From Manduca sexta (lineage: Eukaryota; Arthropoda; Insecta; Lepidoptera; Sphingidae), in the NCBI RefSeq assembly GCF_014839805.1, contig NC_051134.1, positions 7,719,170-7,783,169 of the forward strand: a DNA stretch of 64,000 bases, written 5' to 3'. This document shows positions 1-10,936 of the stretch, one piece after another. The notes under the pieces are model-generated. The model made no database searches, was not told the origin of the DNA, and was given only the letters and a program-made list of their open reading frames with translations. The stretch's first letter is position 1. Each line of letters starts with the position of its first letter. Made by a program: the position numbers and the translations under genes.

Positions 1-496
1 CTCTACTACTGAGACAATATGTAATCTATTTATTCTACACTATGACAATATGTAATTTATTTTGCTGAAGGCTGATTTTTCATTAGCCAGATAAAGGTGA
101 AACCCGATCACATATAAAACTGGAACAATTTAACAACTTCACGTTTATATCATTTTCAATTTGTTCATACATACATATGTATGTATGAATACATTGAATG
201 GTATCACGCCTCTGTCCCATAGGGGTAGGCAGAGACTGTGGGTTGCCACTTTGCACGATTTTGGTATATTTTTCTCGCTTACGTTACCTTTATCAATCTT
301 TTCGTGCATTTCCATCGGTTCAGGGTACTTGTGCTCTGGCGATTACTAAGAATGTCAAACATCTGACATGCGAAGGTTTGGTGCGGTCGACCCCTACCGG
401 CTCTTCCATCCACATTCGTCTTATTTGCCTTATATATCTTATATTTTATCCTACAAATAACTATGAATTTAATTAAAATATTGTTGAAAAAAAATG

Positions 497-537
497 TCGA
501 ATTGAGAACCTCCTTCTTTTATTGAAGTCGGTTAAAA
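497..537 (-). repeat. Short 'GGAGGAGGTTCTCAATT'-type dispersed repeat
   Basis: Reverse complement of the segment that opens the repeats at 35690 and 61551; the duplicate is at 51838-51881. Only the terminal 40 bases are recognisable. It is a common lepidopteran interspersed motif, probably the end of a non-autonomous element. Confidence 0.5.
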
Positions 538-607
538 ATTCGTCTATCGATCTGCATTTGCAGTTCAATTACTTTGTGGCAGATGGTATGCTATAGAAGC
601 ATGTAGT

Positions 608-835
608 GTTGGAAAAAGAAGAAGAAAGAAACATTTATTTACCCAATACACTGGGAGGCACACAAACATTTATGACAAGGTACAATATATAACAAAAAAG
701 TAATACATGGAGGGTTCGGGCAGCTTGCATCCCATGATACTGCCGAAACGTAGACTTTAGAAAATGATGTGTCTTGGATTAGATAGCATCCTGTAAAGCA
801 AAGCGACAAAAGTTAGGTACAGACACAAATAAAGA
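608..835 (-). repeat. Probable 3' end of a non-LTR element
   Basis: Read on the minus strand, this stretch ends in a T-rich run with TTC repeats (plus-strand AGAAGAAGAAAG at about 617), like the simple-repeat tail of a LINE or SINE. The duplicate lies at about 51950-52175. No reading frame was recognised. Confidence 0.35.
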
Positions 836-940
836 AGACAGAAAATATTAACAATCATAATTTTATCGAAAACACTAGTTAGTATTGTTATCGATTTGGA
901 TCGTTTGATTTTTTTCAATATATTTAATTTAATTTTACTG

Positions 941-1185
941 TCTCGATGGCGTAGTTGTATTAAGTACGAATACTAGTACTAGTGCTGAAATCTTGGGTTC
1001 GATCCCCTGGTCAGGTACAATGATATTGGGATTTTAACTCACTATCAGCCCTGAGTCTGGAATTTGTGCCCGATATAGCGATAGGCTTGCTACCTATAAA
1101 TTCATGGGACGAAATACACTCCACGGAAATTGGGTGTACCTGTTATACCACTGCCCACCTCATCGGGTAGAAGGTGTGTGTGTAA
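941..1185 (+). repeat. tRNA-derived SINE
   Basis: The 5' part carries a tRNA-like A box (GATGGCGTAGTTGTA) and a B box (GGTTCGATCCCC) at normal spacing, followed by an unrelated body ending near GGTAGAAGGTGTGTGTG. No cloverleaf can be folded, so it is not a tRNA gene. The duplicated copy is at 52281-52525 and a body-only relative is at 59885-60045 on the minus strand. Confidence 0.75.
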
Positions 1186-2290
1186 TTTAGTTTTAAAGCT
1201 TGAGGTTTAACACTTTTAAACTATTGATTCAAATCATATAAAAATCGTTTACACTATGAAAGTTATTCTGTTTAAACTTCTGAACAAAGTCATCATGAAA
1301 ATGCAACCTAAAAAGAATTACAATAAACTTATACGCTACAAGGGTTGAGAATTTTGGCGCAACAAATAGAATAACATCATCTCGAGTACCGACCTTTAAA
1401 CATGTTTCTTTAAAACTCACTTTCTTAGATATTCCCAAAATACCAATATAATCAAAGCCACCATTATGATTGTTGTGATTATGAAAATAATTAGCCAAGG
1501 GTCCTGGCTCCTGCAATAAGCAAGGTTTTTATTAACTCAGGAAATTCATTTCAGCGTTAAAAATGTTGGAGTCTATGTTGTTTATATCTACGAAACTTTT
1601 TTATTATAAAATAAACTTCAATCTTCAAGTAGTCTCGTCGTCGGTAAGCGACGATATCCCAAAGTTTATTAATTGTTCGATTAATAAAATGTAATTTTTG
1701 CTACTTTTAATATACAAAATTTTACTTTTAAACACTTACATGTTGTAATATTTAACTATTGTTATAGGTTCAACACTCGAATTATCTGGTTTTGATATTC
1801 GCTCGACAACAACGTATATTTCCGAAATGCCTGTATTGTCGAGTTTATTAGGGGGATCGATTGCTTTTATTGTTTGAGGTATAGCTGTTGATGTAGTAGT
1901 GGTGAGGACACATGCGGTTTTAAAGCATTTTGTATCACAATCTTCCGAGCAGTCGCAGTCTTGGTTGTCCGCTGTTAAATATTTGCGTTCAAATAGCTCT
2001 GGACACTCACATCTGCCAGGAGCGACGCAGAATCCCTGGCAGTTTCTGCATGACGGTACACATCGCGGGTTATTATTGTTATTATTAGACATGTAACCAT
2101 CCCAGCAAGTGCATCTGTTTAGAAAATGGCAGCTCCCATTACCACATGCGGGATAGCAAATTATAGGATCAAGATCTCTTTCGATACAGTCGCCGCTCTC
2201 ATTTAGTATCCATCCAAGGTCACAGCTACACTTACCAGGTGCAGCACATCGACCGCTACGGCAAGGTTTGCTACAATGAGGCACTCAAAC

Positions 2291-4155
2291 GACGAACAAA
2301 GACGACCACCCGATCATGTTGTGTTTGCCTGTTTAATATCACTATTTTTTTTTCTTTTCTCATGATTGAAAACTATGATTGTAAATGTAGGCGAATGCAC
2401 GCTGTACGCCGTCATTTAAGTATGAATCTATGTTCTCTTTTATTTGCTATCGCAAATTTTATTTTATGCCGCTCCAGGTTTAGTCGATTGGATTTCATCT
2501 TATCCCATGTTAACGGTGATGTGCGTGCATTAGCTTATATAACTATTGTGACTATGTACAAGAAAGACTTGGAAAAAAATACAAAAGAAGTACTGAACAA
2601 TTGATGACAAAAAAGAAAGCCCGGAGTTTCTTTCTGCCTTTCTTCTTCGGGGAGTCATCACTTAGGTAGCTAGTGAAAGGCTGGTAGGTTAGCTAGGTTA
2701 GGGCTCATGTCCTCGCCGGTGAGGATCGCGACGCGTTACCCTTCTATTTCCCCTACTTGCCAACCCGAGCTGGTTACTTCGAATTGTACCTTGTCTTTGT
2801 ATAAACTTTATCCCTAATTTAAAATGTCCATAGTTATATAAGTAATTTTAATAGTTGTTTAGAAATATATTCCATTGAAATGTTACATTTTTCAGGCCTT
2901 ACCTTGCGTTTTTAGAGGACGCAATTTTATTTTTGAAGTGTATGGGGGTCAGTCTAAAGCTAAAACCAAGTTTGTAGGGTCGCCACCCTTGTCCCACGGC
3001 CGCCATCTTGAAAATAGGGGTTGAAATGGTTTTTTACGATGTATCTCTTAAACTATTTATCTGACAAAAAATGTATAAATTTTTTGTAGCAAATTAAATT
3101 CTCTACAACTTTGGTCTATTTACTTTTGTCGTAGAACTATAAATAAAAAGTTATAAGCGAAAATGTTAAGAAATTCAATGTTAAGCAATGTCCATTGCAA
3201 CGTCATCAGAACGTGTGTTTAAAAGGTTCATAATACTTTTTGTACTCTCATTAATACCCAAATACCTAAGGGACCATTAGGGAACAAAAGAACATCTGCC
3301 TGCTATTATTATTATTATTTCTAACCTCTCTTATTGTAAGAATAGCTGATAATATTGTGTTGAAGTTGTCGTTCAACTTATATCTTAGTTGTGCTACATA
3401 TTTCTGTACGTGCGGATGTATTTTATTCTGTTTTTAATTGTGAAGACGATTTCGAAAGATTTTAAACACGATTTTAACTTTAGTGAAAACTACTTTTTTT
3501 AATTAGCATTTGACTTTTAAAAGACTTTTAAAAGTCAAATGCTAATAAAAAAACTTACTTACGACAACTTTAACACAATATTATCAGCTATTCTTACAAT
3601 AAGAGAGGTTAGAAATAATAATAATAATAGCAGGCAGATGTTCTTTTGTTCCCTAATGGTCCCTTAGGTATTTGGGTATTAATGAGAGTACAAAAAAAAG
3701 TATTATGAACCTTATAAACACACGTTCTGATGACGTTGCAATGGACATTGCTTAACATTGAATTTCTTAACATTTTCGCTTATAACTTTTTATTTATAGT
3801 TCTACGACAAAAGTAAATAGACCAAAGTTGTAGAGAATTTAATTTGCTACAAAAATTTTATACATTTTTTGTCAGATAAATAGTTTAAGAGATACATTGT
3901 AAAACCATTTCAACCCCTATTTTCAAGATGGCGGCCGTGGGACAAGGGTGGCGACCCCACAAACTTGGTTTTAGCTTTAGACTGACCCCCCCTACACTTC
4001 AAAAAAATAAAATTGCGTCCTCTAAAAAACGCAACCCCAAATGTAACTTTTCAATGGACTAATAATAATTATTCTTATTCTTTGTTTTGACGTATCATAA
4101 GTGCAACTTTGTTCGCCTACGTGATAAATAAAGTATTTTATTTTTTATTTATTTT
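2291..4155 (+). mobile_element. LINE-type insertion inside the N1 EGF exon
   Basis: Comparison with the uninterrupted copy B shows about 1.87 kb inserted between two AAAC direct repeats (2287-2290 and 4156-4159). The right end has the layout of a non-LTR 3' end: an AATAAAG signal and a T/A-rich run (4124-4155). The left part holds a frame of about 110 codons ending at 2604 in which I recognise no domain. The block 2871-4058 is a second, nested insertion. The type is inferred from the tail; no reverse transcriptase remains. Confidence 0.65.
2871..4058. repeat. 1.19-kb near-perfect palindrome (foldback element)
   Basis: The arms 2871-3372 and 3561-4058 are reverse complements with few mismatches. 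Between them lie a unique stretch of about 130 bp and a perfect inner palindrome (3502-3523 against 3525-3546, one-base spacer). The outer termini read TCCATTGAAA and its complement. It sits inside the LINE-type insertion. No protein frame of note and no clear target duplication were seen. Foldback DNA transposon or long-hairpin MITE is the likeliest class. Confidence 0.85.
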
Positions 4156-4507
4156 AAACATCATTTACTCTTTTATGGCCTGGATTACATTTATATACAC
4201 ACGTGTTGTGCGTGGGATGTTTCTCGTATGGTTCATAGCACTCGCACTCGTTCTGTGTTGAACAGCGCCCGTTAATGCATGTTTTCTCACAGCGAGGCAG
4301 GATGCAGTTATCTCTAGAATAATATATTTTATGTTGATGTGTTATTACTACTCTAATTACTACCTAAAAGTGTGATGAAAGTAAAAACATTTTGAATTAG
4401 AAAATAACATGTAAGCAATCAAATCAAAAGTGGAATCTTGAAATCTTACTTGGAAGGAAATAACGGCTTAATAATATTGTAATTAAACTAATTTTCGGAT
4501 TCTATCG

Positions 4508-4575
4508 TGGTATTAGTGTTTTATTTTCTCCCGACGTTTCGAAGACTTTGCAGCCTTCATGGTCAGGGAGGGACT
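4508..4575 (-). other. Penelope terminal segment, ribozyme-like
   Basis: On the minus strand the segment contains GCTGCAAAGTCTTCGAAACG followed by TCGGGAGAAAA, a conserved block at the ends of Penelope-like elements, where hammerhead ribozymes are known in this class. The GAAAC box and a six-pair stem can be drawn, but the CUGAUGA box is not intact. A second copy on the plus strand is at 61020-61080. Ribozyme activity is unproven. Confidence 0.4.
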
Positions 4576-4651
4576 GAGGTGTTGTTCATCCGTAAAGTCA
4601 ATGTTACAATATCTACCTACATCTTACAATTATACAACTTTTTTAAAATTT

Positions 4652-6455
4652 TTAGCTGTTGGTGGTCCGATCTTCGCAGAATGAGCTCACAGTGTCTTGA
4701 AGTCTGGCAGCCGGTCTTTTGGGTTCCGATTTAATTAAATGTAGAACTGGATCCCAGGCTTGTGCAAGCTTCCAACCATCTTCCCTATTAAAATTAGGAT
4801 GTTTTTTAATTTCAATAGCCTCGCGAATCATCTTAGGCAGGAATCGGTGTTCTTTGGCGAGGATTTGTGGCTTGTCTAGTCGCAGATAATGATTGGCGCC
4901 TCCTTCAGAGTGTTCAGCGACTGCAGACTACGTCAAGCGTCGGTGTTTCACATCAGCTATATGTTCTTTTACGCGGGTCCCTATATGTCTTTTTGTTTGC
5001 CCGATATAAGAGAGGTCACAGTTGCAATCTATTTTGTATACTCCCGGTTCTTGTAGAGGTATGTGACACTTGACAGGTGGTAAAAATTGACTAATCTTCT
5101 TAGGCGGCTTAAAATAAGTTTTTATGGAAGCACGCTTCAGGATGTAGCCAATCTTGTCGGTGACTCCTCTTACATATGGTAATACCACCGGAACACGTTC
5201 AACTGTGGCTGGTTTCACTCGGTTTCTGTGACGGCGGCGTGGAATTTGGAGCTTGTTGTCTCGCAGTACTTGCTTGACATGTTGCAGCTCAGCGGCCAGG
5301 TGTTTCACGTCACAGATTCCTTGTGCTCTCTGAAACAAAGATTTGCCCACGGTAGCTAACTGTTTTGGATGGTGATGAGATTCACCGTTCAGATATTTAT
5401 CAGTATGGGTTTGTTTCCGATACACAGTATGACTTAAGGTCTGATTAGGATTACGGATGATTAAAACATCTAAGAAAGCAAGAGATTTATTGTGTTCTAG
5501 CTCCATAGTAAATTGGATTTTATTGTTGATGGAGTTAAGGTGATTTAAAAATGCAGTTACTTTATCAGATGGTAAAATTGTGAAAGTATCGTCTACGTAT
5601 CGTTTATAAAACCTTGGAGTGACCGGGGCTGTACTCAGGGCTATCTCCTTGAAGTCCTCCATAAATATATCGGCGACTATCGGAGATACAGGAGAGCCCA
5701 TCGCTACCCCTGCAACTTGTACATAGAACTGATTATTCCACAACATATAGCCAGATGTAAGGCAATGTTGGAGTAGTTCTGCATATTCCACAGGAATGTT
5801 ATTCTCTACTAATTTCTTAGATACAATTCTGATGCAATCTTGTACTGGTAAGCCCGTAAAGAGAGACTGGACATCAAAACTGACCATAGTTTCATTGTCA
5901 GTTAATTTTAGGTCTTTAATACCGCTGACAAATTGGTATGAATCCTTCACAGACGCTCTAGTGTTTCCTCTAAGTGGTGAAAGCAGTTTTGCTACGTGCT
6001 GAGCTAATCTGTAGGTTGGTGTGTCGATCTGACTCACAATGGGACTTAGCGGAGCATTTAATTTGTGTATTTTCGGCAACCCATACAGTTTAGGTGGTTT
6101 TGCACACAAAGGAACGAGTAAGTTTACGTCAAGATTTAACTTATCGGAGTAATCTTTTATTAAAGAGCTAGTAGGCTTTAATACTTTGGTAGTCGGGTCT
6201 GTTTTGATTATTTTATAGGTACTTACATCCGATAAAAGTTGTTCCATTTTATTATTGTAGTCTGACGTATCCATTACTACTGTCGCATTTCCTTTATCTG
6301 CACGGAGAATGGTAAGGTCCTTCATCGATCGCAAGTTCTTTAAAGCGATATATTCGTGTTTGGAAGATTTGGTTTCGGCACTTTCTTTTGACGCAAAATT
6401 GACGAAATGTCCTGGCGTATCGCCTCCGAATCTTCCTGTTTCGAGTTATTTTTGA
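4652..6455 (-). pseudogene. Penelope-like element: reverse transcriptase with GIY-YIG endonuclease
   Basis: A long frame (6334-4928) opens with the Penelope signature RADKGNATVVMD, then KPPKLYGLPKIHK, VSFDVQSLFTGLPV, GVAMGSPVSPIVADIFME and the catalytic RYVDDTF. Its end holds a GIY-YIG nuclease core (GVYKIDC...LSYIGQTKR...R...H). A single in-frame TAG at 4928-4930 interrupts the nuclease; the frame then stays open to a TAA at 4652-4654. Near 6350 a frameshift separates the N-terminal part, which reaches back to about 6455. Penelope-like elements use these two enzymes for target-primed reverse transcription. With only two visible lesions it is a fairly young but inactive copy, and it lies exactly where the N1 duplication breaks off. 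Confidence 0.9.
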
Positions 6456-6490
6456 AGAGACTGAAATATAATGATATAATACTAACAAGA

Positions 6491-8040
6491 TTCAATTCAA
6501 TTCAATTTTTAAATTGTGGCTCCATCGTTGGCAGACGATGATTTTGCCAATGTCAAAGTTGAAAGTAGGAAAAGTTACGGTAAATTTTTATGGGTCTAAT
6601 ATTATCTATGACTGTTGAGCGGTAAATAAAGCAATGGCAATACAAAATAATCGAAAAACACATTATACGTAAATTCAGAATAAGAATATTATGAATGTAT
6701 AAAAATATTAAAATTCCAAATATAAGAAAATAAATACAGTACAAAACAGAGATAAAGAAATTAACTAAGGAGAATATAAAAACAAGTATCAAAAATCATA
6801 ATCGGATATTATTAATTTTTAAAAATTTATAGAGGACTTTAATAAAAGGGGAATGGACTAAAGTTAAGATAAAGGGAATATTAATTGGGCGGGGATGTCT
6901 GCAGGAAGAAGGTCATAGAGGGGGATCAATAGTTTAGGACAGAAAAAAAATATATGTTCCAAGGAACCCTCGTCCAAGCCACACTCGCACAAGGAGTGAT
7001 CTTTCACACGAATTTTGGCTAAAAAAATTGGCGTGCAGACAAAACCAAGACGCAGACGAATGATCACAGATGTGATCAGTTTATCAGAAAAATTCTTCCT
7101 TCTAAACCAACATTTTGGAGAAATTGAAGGTTGAATGAAACCAAAATATTTTCCTTTTGTCTGTCTTGATCTTTGCCATATAGTATCCCATGTTTTAAAC
7201 ATATTCGGTTTAGCTAGGCAACGAAGATCTCGTGGAAAACAGGCATTGTGTGATTCATCACCCCAATGACAGGCCGCCTTGGCAATAGAATCCACGGTTA
7301 CATTACCCGGAATACCAGAGTGACTGGGAATCCATGCCAAAGCCACATTTATTCCTTAAGTATGACATTTGTAAAGAAGTTCTTTAATTTGAAGGGAAAG
7401 AAGAAAATTGTTACGGGATCGAAAATACGATTTTGATAAATCCATAAGACAACTTAGGGAGTCTGAAAGTATAATTGTTTTGTTTAAATTGTGGGAGAGT
7501 ACATATGAAACAGCCTCAAAAAGCGCAATGGCTTCCCCTGAAAAAACTGAACAGAATTGAGAACAGCGGAAGTTTAGAATAATTTTTAATTTAGGGATCC
7601 ATACTGCAACACCATCACGACCATTTTCGGAAGATTTAGATGCATCGGTATAAATAGAAAGCCAGTCAGGCCAATCCCTGTCTAAAATATAATTGAGTTT
7701 AGCATCAGCTCCAGGGTCGTTTTTATGAATATTGAAATTAAGACAGATATTAGGTTGAAAAACTAAGGCTTCATAAGGAATTTCAAAAAGAGGGTTAATT
7801 TTAGATTGAACAATAGGAGTACACATACTAGGGAATTGATTGAAACTATTAATAATAAGAGGTAAATCCTTATGGGACCAATATGAAGAAGTAAGAGTCA
7901 GATGTGATAGAAAGTGTAGAAGAGGGAGTAGAGGATGGGATTTATACTGTATAATATTAAAAAAAAACCTGTCTGATAGAAATTGACGACGCAAATGAAG
8001 AGGAGGTTCCACACACTCCACCCGCATGGCATTAATTGGA
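6491..8040 (-). mobile_element. Non-LTR retrotransposon 3' part (RNase H-bearing, I-like group)
   Basis: The body runs from about 8040 to an ATTGA-type simple tail at 6491-6510 read on the minus strand. Only the 3' part is present: a linker, an RNase H domain and a C-terminal cysteine motif. Presence of RNase H after the reverse transcriptase is typical of the I, R1 and Loa lineages. The 5' end is truncated, as usual for LINEs; it abuts the Penelope element on its downstream side. Confidence 0.7.
6864..8027 (-). pseudogene. LINE ORF2 C-terminal half: RNase H plus CCHC
   Basis: RNase H motifs in order: IYTDASKSSENGRDGVAVW, GEAIALFEAVSYV, ILSDSLSCLMDLSK and LAWIPSHSGIPGN...DSIAKAA, followed by CECGLDEGSLEHIFFFC, the zinc-binding segment common after RNase H in insect LINEs. 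One in-frame TAA near 7356 splits the frame; the reading continues in the same phase to 6864. RNase H would remove template RNA during second-strand synthesis. The reverse transcriptase and endonuclease are missing. Confidence 0.8.
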
Positions 8041-9398
8041 GAGCATTTATTTATTTATTTCTACATTTTAATAATCCAATAATTATTTGACAACGTATCT
8101 AATGACAACTCATTACAAATTCTTCATAATAATAAACTGCTAAGTTTATGGAATTAACTAAGGAGTTTGTTACAGAGACTGTGCTCAACATTGCAAATAA
8201 TGTCTTCATACGGTATCCTTCGTGGTGTAACAGCAAAATTTAAGCCTTTCGATAAAACCTGGGTCAAAGAGAATTATAATATATATGGAAATAGAGAGCC
8301 TACTCGTTGGGTTTTTGTGCCAATTGACATTAAGGCTGCTTCATAATTGTGAGGTAGAGGGCGTTCACGATTTTCGTCGGTTTCACGATTCAGATTTATT
8401 GTGTTTTATTATTTTGCAAACGGTTTTAAAAGTGCAGAAGACGGCAATTCAAGTATAAAAAATACTTGGAAGCAAATCTGTATCCGCTGTGCCGTCGTAA
8501 TATAATATTTCTGACATCTTATTTACAGTGTACTTCTATTATTAACAATACATAATAATCCGATAGTAATAAGATCTAAGAATAAGATCGTTAATCAGAC
8601 AAACATCATATTGAAAATATTATTTTTATTTTATTTTTAATATTTTTTTTTTTTAGTAAGTACTAATGATATTCACATTCAATATTAGATTTACAAAGTA
8701 TTACACCTCTATTAAGCTATGTAAGGGCTGATAATTTGATCTTAGTTATTAATTATATTCAATGGAAAAGTAAACTACTTTAAAATAAACTGTAAAACAC
8801 TGTAAAATTCCGAAATACTTGAGTAAATTTTAAATTTTTCCAGTAATATTTAAAATTATTTTATGTCTAAAAATACATACTGTGACGAATAATAATTAAC
8901 ATTGATATTTATAATATGCTAAAACATTTTCAATGGACAAACTATATTTTTATAACAATTGATTTAACTTTATAAAAAAATATATGAATTCTTTTGTATT
9001 TCGATAATCATTTTAATGTATCATCAAATAAATATCAAGTATCAATGTTCAAGTAAAAGAGAATTTATTATTTTTTTATAAAAATTGCCTAATAATATAC
9101 GAGTCAATATAGAAATACATAAAAATTTACAAATCTAGAACAGAAATTTACTCTGAAACATACTAGCTAGCCATATTATTTAGGGGTTCAAATAAAGTCT
9201 TTGTCTTCATCAAAAAGGAAATTCGGATTCTAGCATTATCTTTCTACACAAACAAGTGAAACTAATATTAACAAAAACAAACTTATTGAAATGCCATTTA
9301 TTGCAGCCCAGTCAGCAAGTACATGTAGTGTCAGACGAAGTAAACAAATCTTCATAAATATTGAACTTAAAGTAATATAATCACATTCTCTTTCGAAA
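8041..9398. other. AT-rich stretch without recognised gene
   Basis: No reading frame, RNA gene or repeat family was recognised. Composition is strongly A/T from about 8560 to 9350. Confidence 0.5.
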
Positions 9399-9460
9399 AT
9401 GACTCAGTGTTGTGTGAAATCGAATTCACGCAAGAAAGACCCCGAAATATCTTTTCAAAG
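9399..9460 (+). CDS. First coding exon of a THAP-domain protein (isolated)
   Basis: ATG at 9399 opens MTQCCVKSNSRKKDPEISFQ, which has the start of a THAP zinc finger: Met, a near-terminal Cys, a basic loop and the Phe-Gln-Arg that precedes the conserved Phe-Pro. A donor (AAAG/GTTAGT) follows at 9461, the usual exon 1 boundary of insect THAP genes. THAP domains are sequence-specific DNA-binding zinc fingers found in host regulators and in P-element transposases. No second exon was found in the window; it could be an orphaned exon cut off by the nearby insertions. Confidence 0.45.
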
Positions 9461-9749
9461 GTTAGTAACTGTTTTTACCGAAAATTAGTAAATATCTTTG
9501 TATATTTACTTTTTGGATATGTTTTTATCAATTAAAATTATATGTGGATCTTGTTTGATGATAATTGTTTGATATCGATATTTTAACAGACGCCCGTTAA
9601 TCAGTTACGGTTTTTGTCTTTGAAAGAATGTTAGAGCACACACCAATATTGTATTATCCAGAACGACAAACTAAGTGATATTAGAATATTTTTTTAGATT
9701 ACCAAAAAATTAAAAAACCAAGGCAAAATGAATTGAGAATATTGGGCGA

Positions 9750-10023
9750 TGTTGGGACACACACACTTGCGCAGCTAAAGTGCACGTGCGTAGTTGTGCG
9801 AGAACGCTGTGTCACACCATACCTCCCATATAAAAGCAACGTACGCCTTTGTTTAGTTAGTACGTATTACGACTTGTTACTATTACCATCTAAGTACACC
9901 ACTGTGTATTAAACGTACTCTGGAGCTTTGAAATACATAATATATTCAGTGCCATCTTTGGAGTTTCATTATAGCTAGAGTTGTGACTCCCATACATACC
10001 ATCAAAAACACAACAACTCTACA
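9750..10023 (+). repeat. 5' LTR
   Basis: Begins TGTTGGGACACACAC and ends CAACTCTACA (TG...CA). Contains a TATA box (CATATAAAAG, about 9829) and a later ATTAAA polyadenylation signal, giving a plausible U3-R-U5 order. Matches 11372-11559 with few differences. Confidence 0.85.
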
Positions 10024-10032
10024 TTGGTGATC

Positions 10033-10165
10033 CCGACGTGATCCATCCGACGTGATTCACCCGACGTGATTCATCCGACGCGATACACAAGACGTGATTC
10101 ATCCGAAGCGATACACAAGACGTGATTCATCCGACGCGATACACAAGACGTGATTCACCCGACGT
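10033..10165 (+). repeat. Tandem repeats in the LTR element leader
   Basis: Repeated CGACGTGATTCATC and CGACGCGATACACAAGA modules alternate, giving a unit of about 36 bp in several copies between the primer-binding-like site and the gag ATG. The first module is an extension of the primer-binding site itself. Confidence 0.75.
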
Positions 10166-10175
10166 GATCTTCAAG

Positions 10176-10349
10176 ATGGCAACCAATGCTCCAAATACAC
10201 AGACTCAAGAAACGGATCTCCTGGGAGTATCCGTTCAGGCGCGTATTCCTGACTTCTGGGTAGATGAACCTCGCGCCTGGTTCATCCGGATTGAAGCCAC
10301 CTTAGCACCGCACAAGGTGAGCGATGACACATGCCCAAGGAAGTTATAA
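10176..10349 (+). pseudogene. Truncated Gypsy-type gag N-terminus
   Basis: The frame starts MATNAPNTQTQETDLLGVSV and contains PDFWVDEPRAWFIRIEATLA, the F-W-x-x-x-P-x-x-W-F pattern at the start of many insect Ty3/Gypsy capsid regions. It stops after 57 codons where the element is deleted. It has no capsid body or zinc knuckle and cannot form a particle. Confidence 0.7.
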
Positions 10350-10936
10350 CATCAATTTTTTGGCACAACCTCCGGAAACAGGCAACAACATATTACTAGA
10401 AGTGGTCGAGTAATCAATACTGCTGTAAGATTTATGGATTAATTAGGACTCACATTTTATATAAGCATATACATTTTTTACACATTTTTACTTTATTTTT
10501 ACATTTATACAAAAAAAAATTCTTCTCGTTCATATACACAGTGTTAATATTTTACAAAATTTATCATGTGCAAAACAATTCTTCGAATCATTACTATTGC
10601 ATCAGGTCGTAAACAACGCACGGGATCGAGTCGAGTACATGCCTGCTCATGTTTCTGCTCGATCAGCAAAGCGTTCGCGATGGACAGTTTTTGTACACAT
10701 TTTATGTCTTTTATAATATTAACGTTATAACTTTGAATTATTTTAAAACAAATTGCTTTGTCAAATGTTACCCATCGCGAACAAACTGCGTAACGATGAC
10801 CTAGATTTTAAATTATTTGTACCATTTTATTTGCTTACTTGGACATTGCCATAAGGTATAAGAAGCATTTATAGCGCTATAACTTCATACGTTATAGACC
10901 TCGCGGACAAGCCACACTTTACAAATAATCGTAATA

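Larger units (their letters stand above)
1421..4313 (-). pseudogene. N1: Nimrod/Draper-like EGF receptor, disrupted copy
   Basis: Two exons survive on the minus strand. The EGF exon runs from 4313 (acceptor CTAG/A) to 1740 (donor GTAAGT) but is split by foreign DNA at 2291-4155, flanked by AAAC on both sides. The next exon, 1510-1421, encodes a hydrophobic membrane segment (LIIFIITTIIMVALIILVFW) and ends at GTGAGT; the two join in phase to give Met-Ser-Gln. The exon would code for four EGF-like repeats with motifs such as CNPGHKRVN. The three upstream exons present in N2 (signal peptide, EMI-like, CCPGY) were not found anywhere up to 14.7 kb; homology stops at 4476. The insertion destroys the frame, so this is a pseudogene unless spliced around. 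Tail exons are not located. Confidence 0.85.
1..4476. repeat. Segmental duplication, copy A (continues off the left edge)
   Basis: This block matches 51336-53953 in the same orientation, 51 kb away. The match is collinear except for an insertion here at 2291-4155. It ends at 4476, where copy B runs on into unrelated DNA and this copy enters Penelope-like sequence. Over the 549 coding bases of the shared EGF exon I counted 12 substitutions (97.8% identity). The SINE at 941-1185 is in both copies, so it predates the duplication; the insertion in the exon is only in copy A, so it came later. The left end is not visible. Confidence 0.95.

Noticed and set aside
941..1185. Possible tRNA genes at the A/B-box sites (also 49795 and 50083)
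   Set aside because: No acceptor or anticodon stems pair and unrelated bodies follow; these are SINE heads.
1229..1516. A 95-codon minus-strand frame beginning MQEPGPLANYF, with a near-identical one at 52569-52856
   Set aside because: It is out of phase with the membrane exon read from the GCAG acceptor, which joins cleanly to the EGF exon and gives a good transmembrane helix. The conservation comes from the recent duplication.
1899..2096. Plus-strand frames antisense to the EGF exon (also 53241-53438)
   Set aside because: Shadow frames of the cysteine-rich exon, without motifs or start context.
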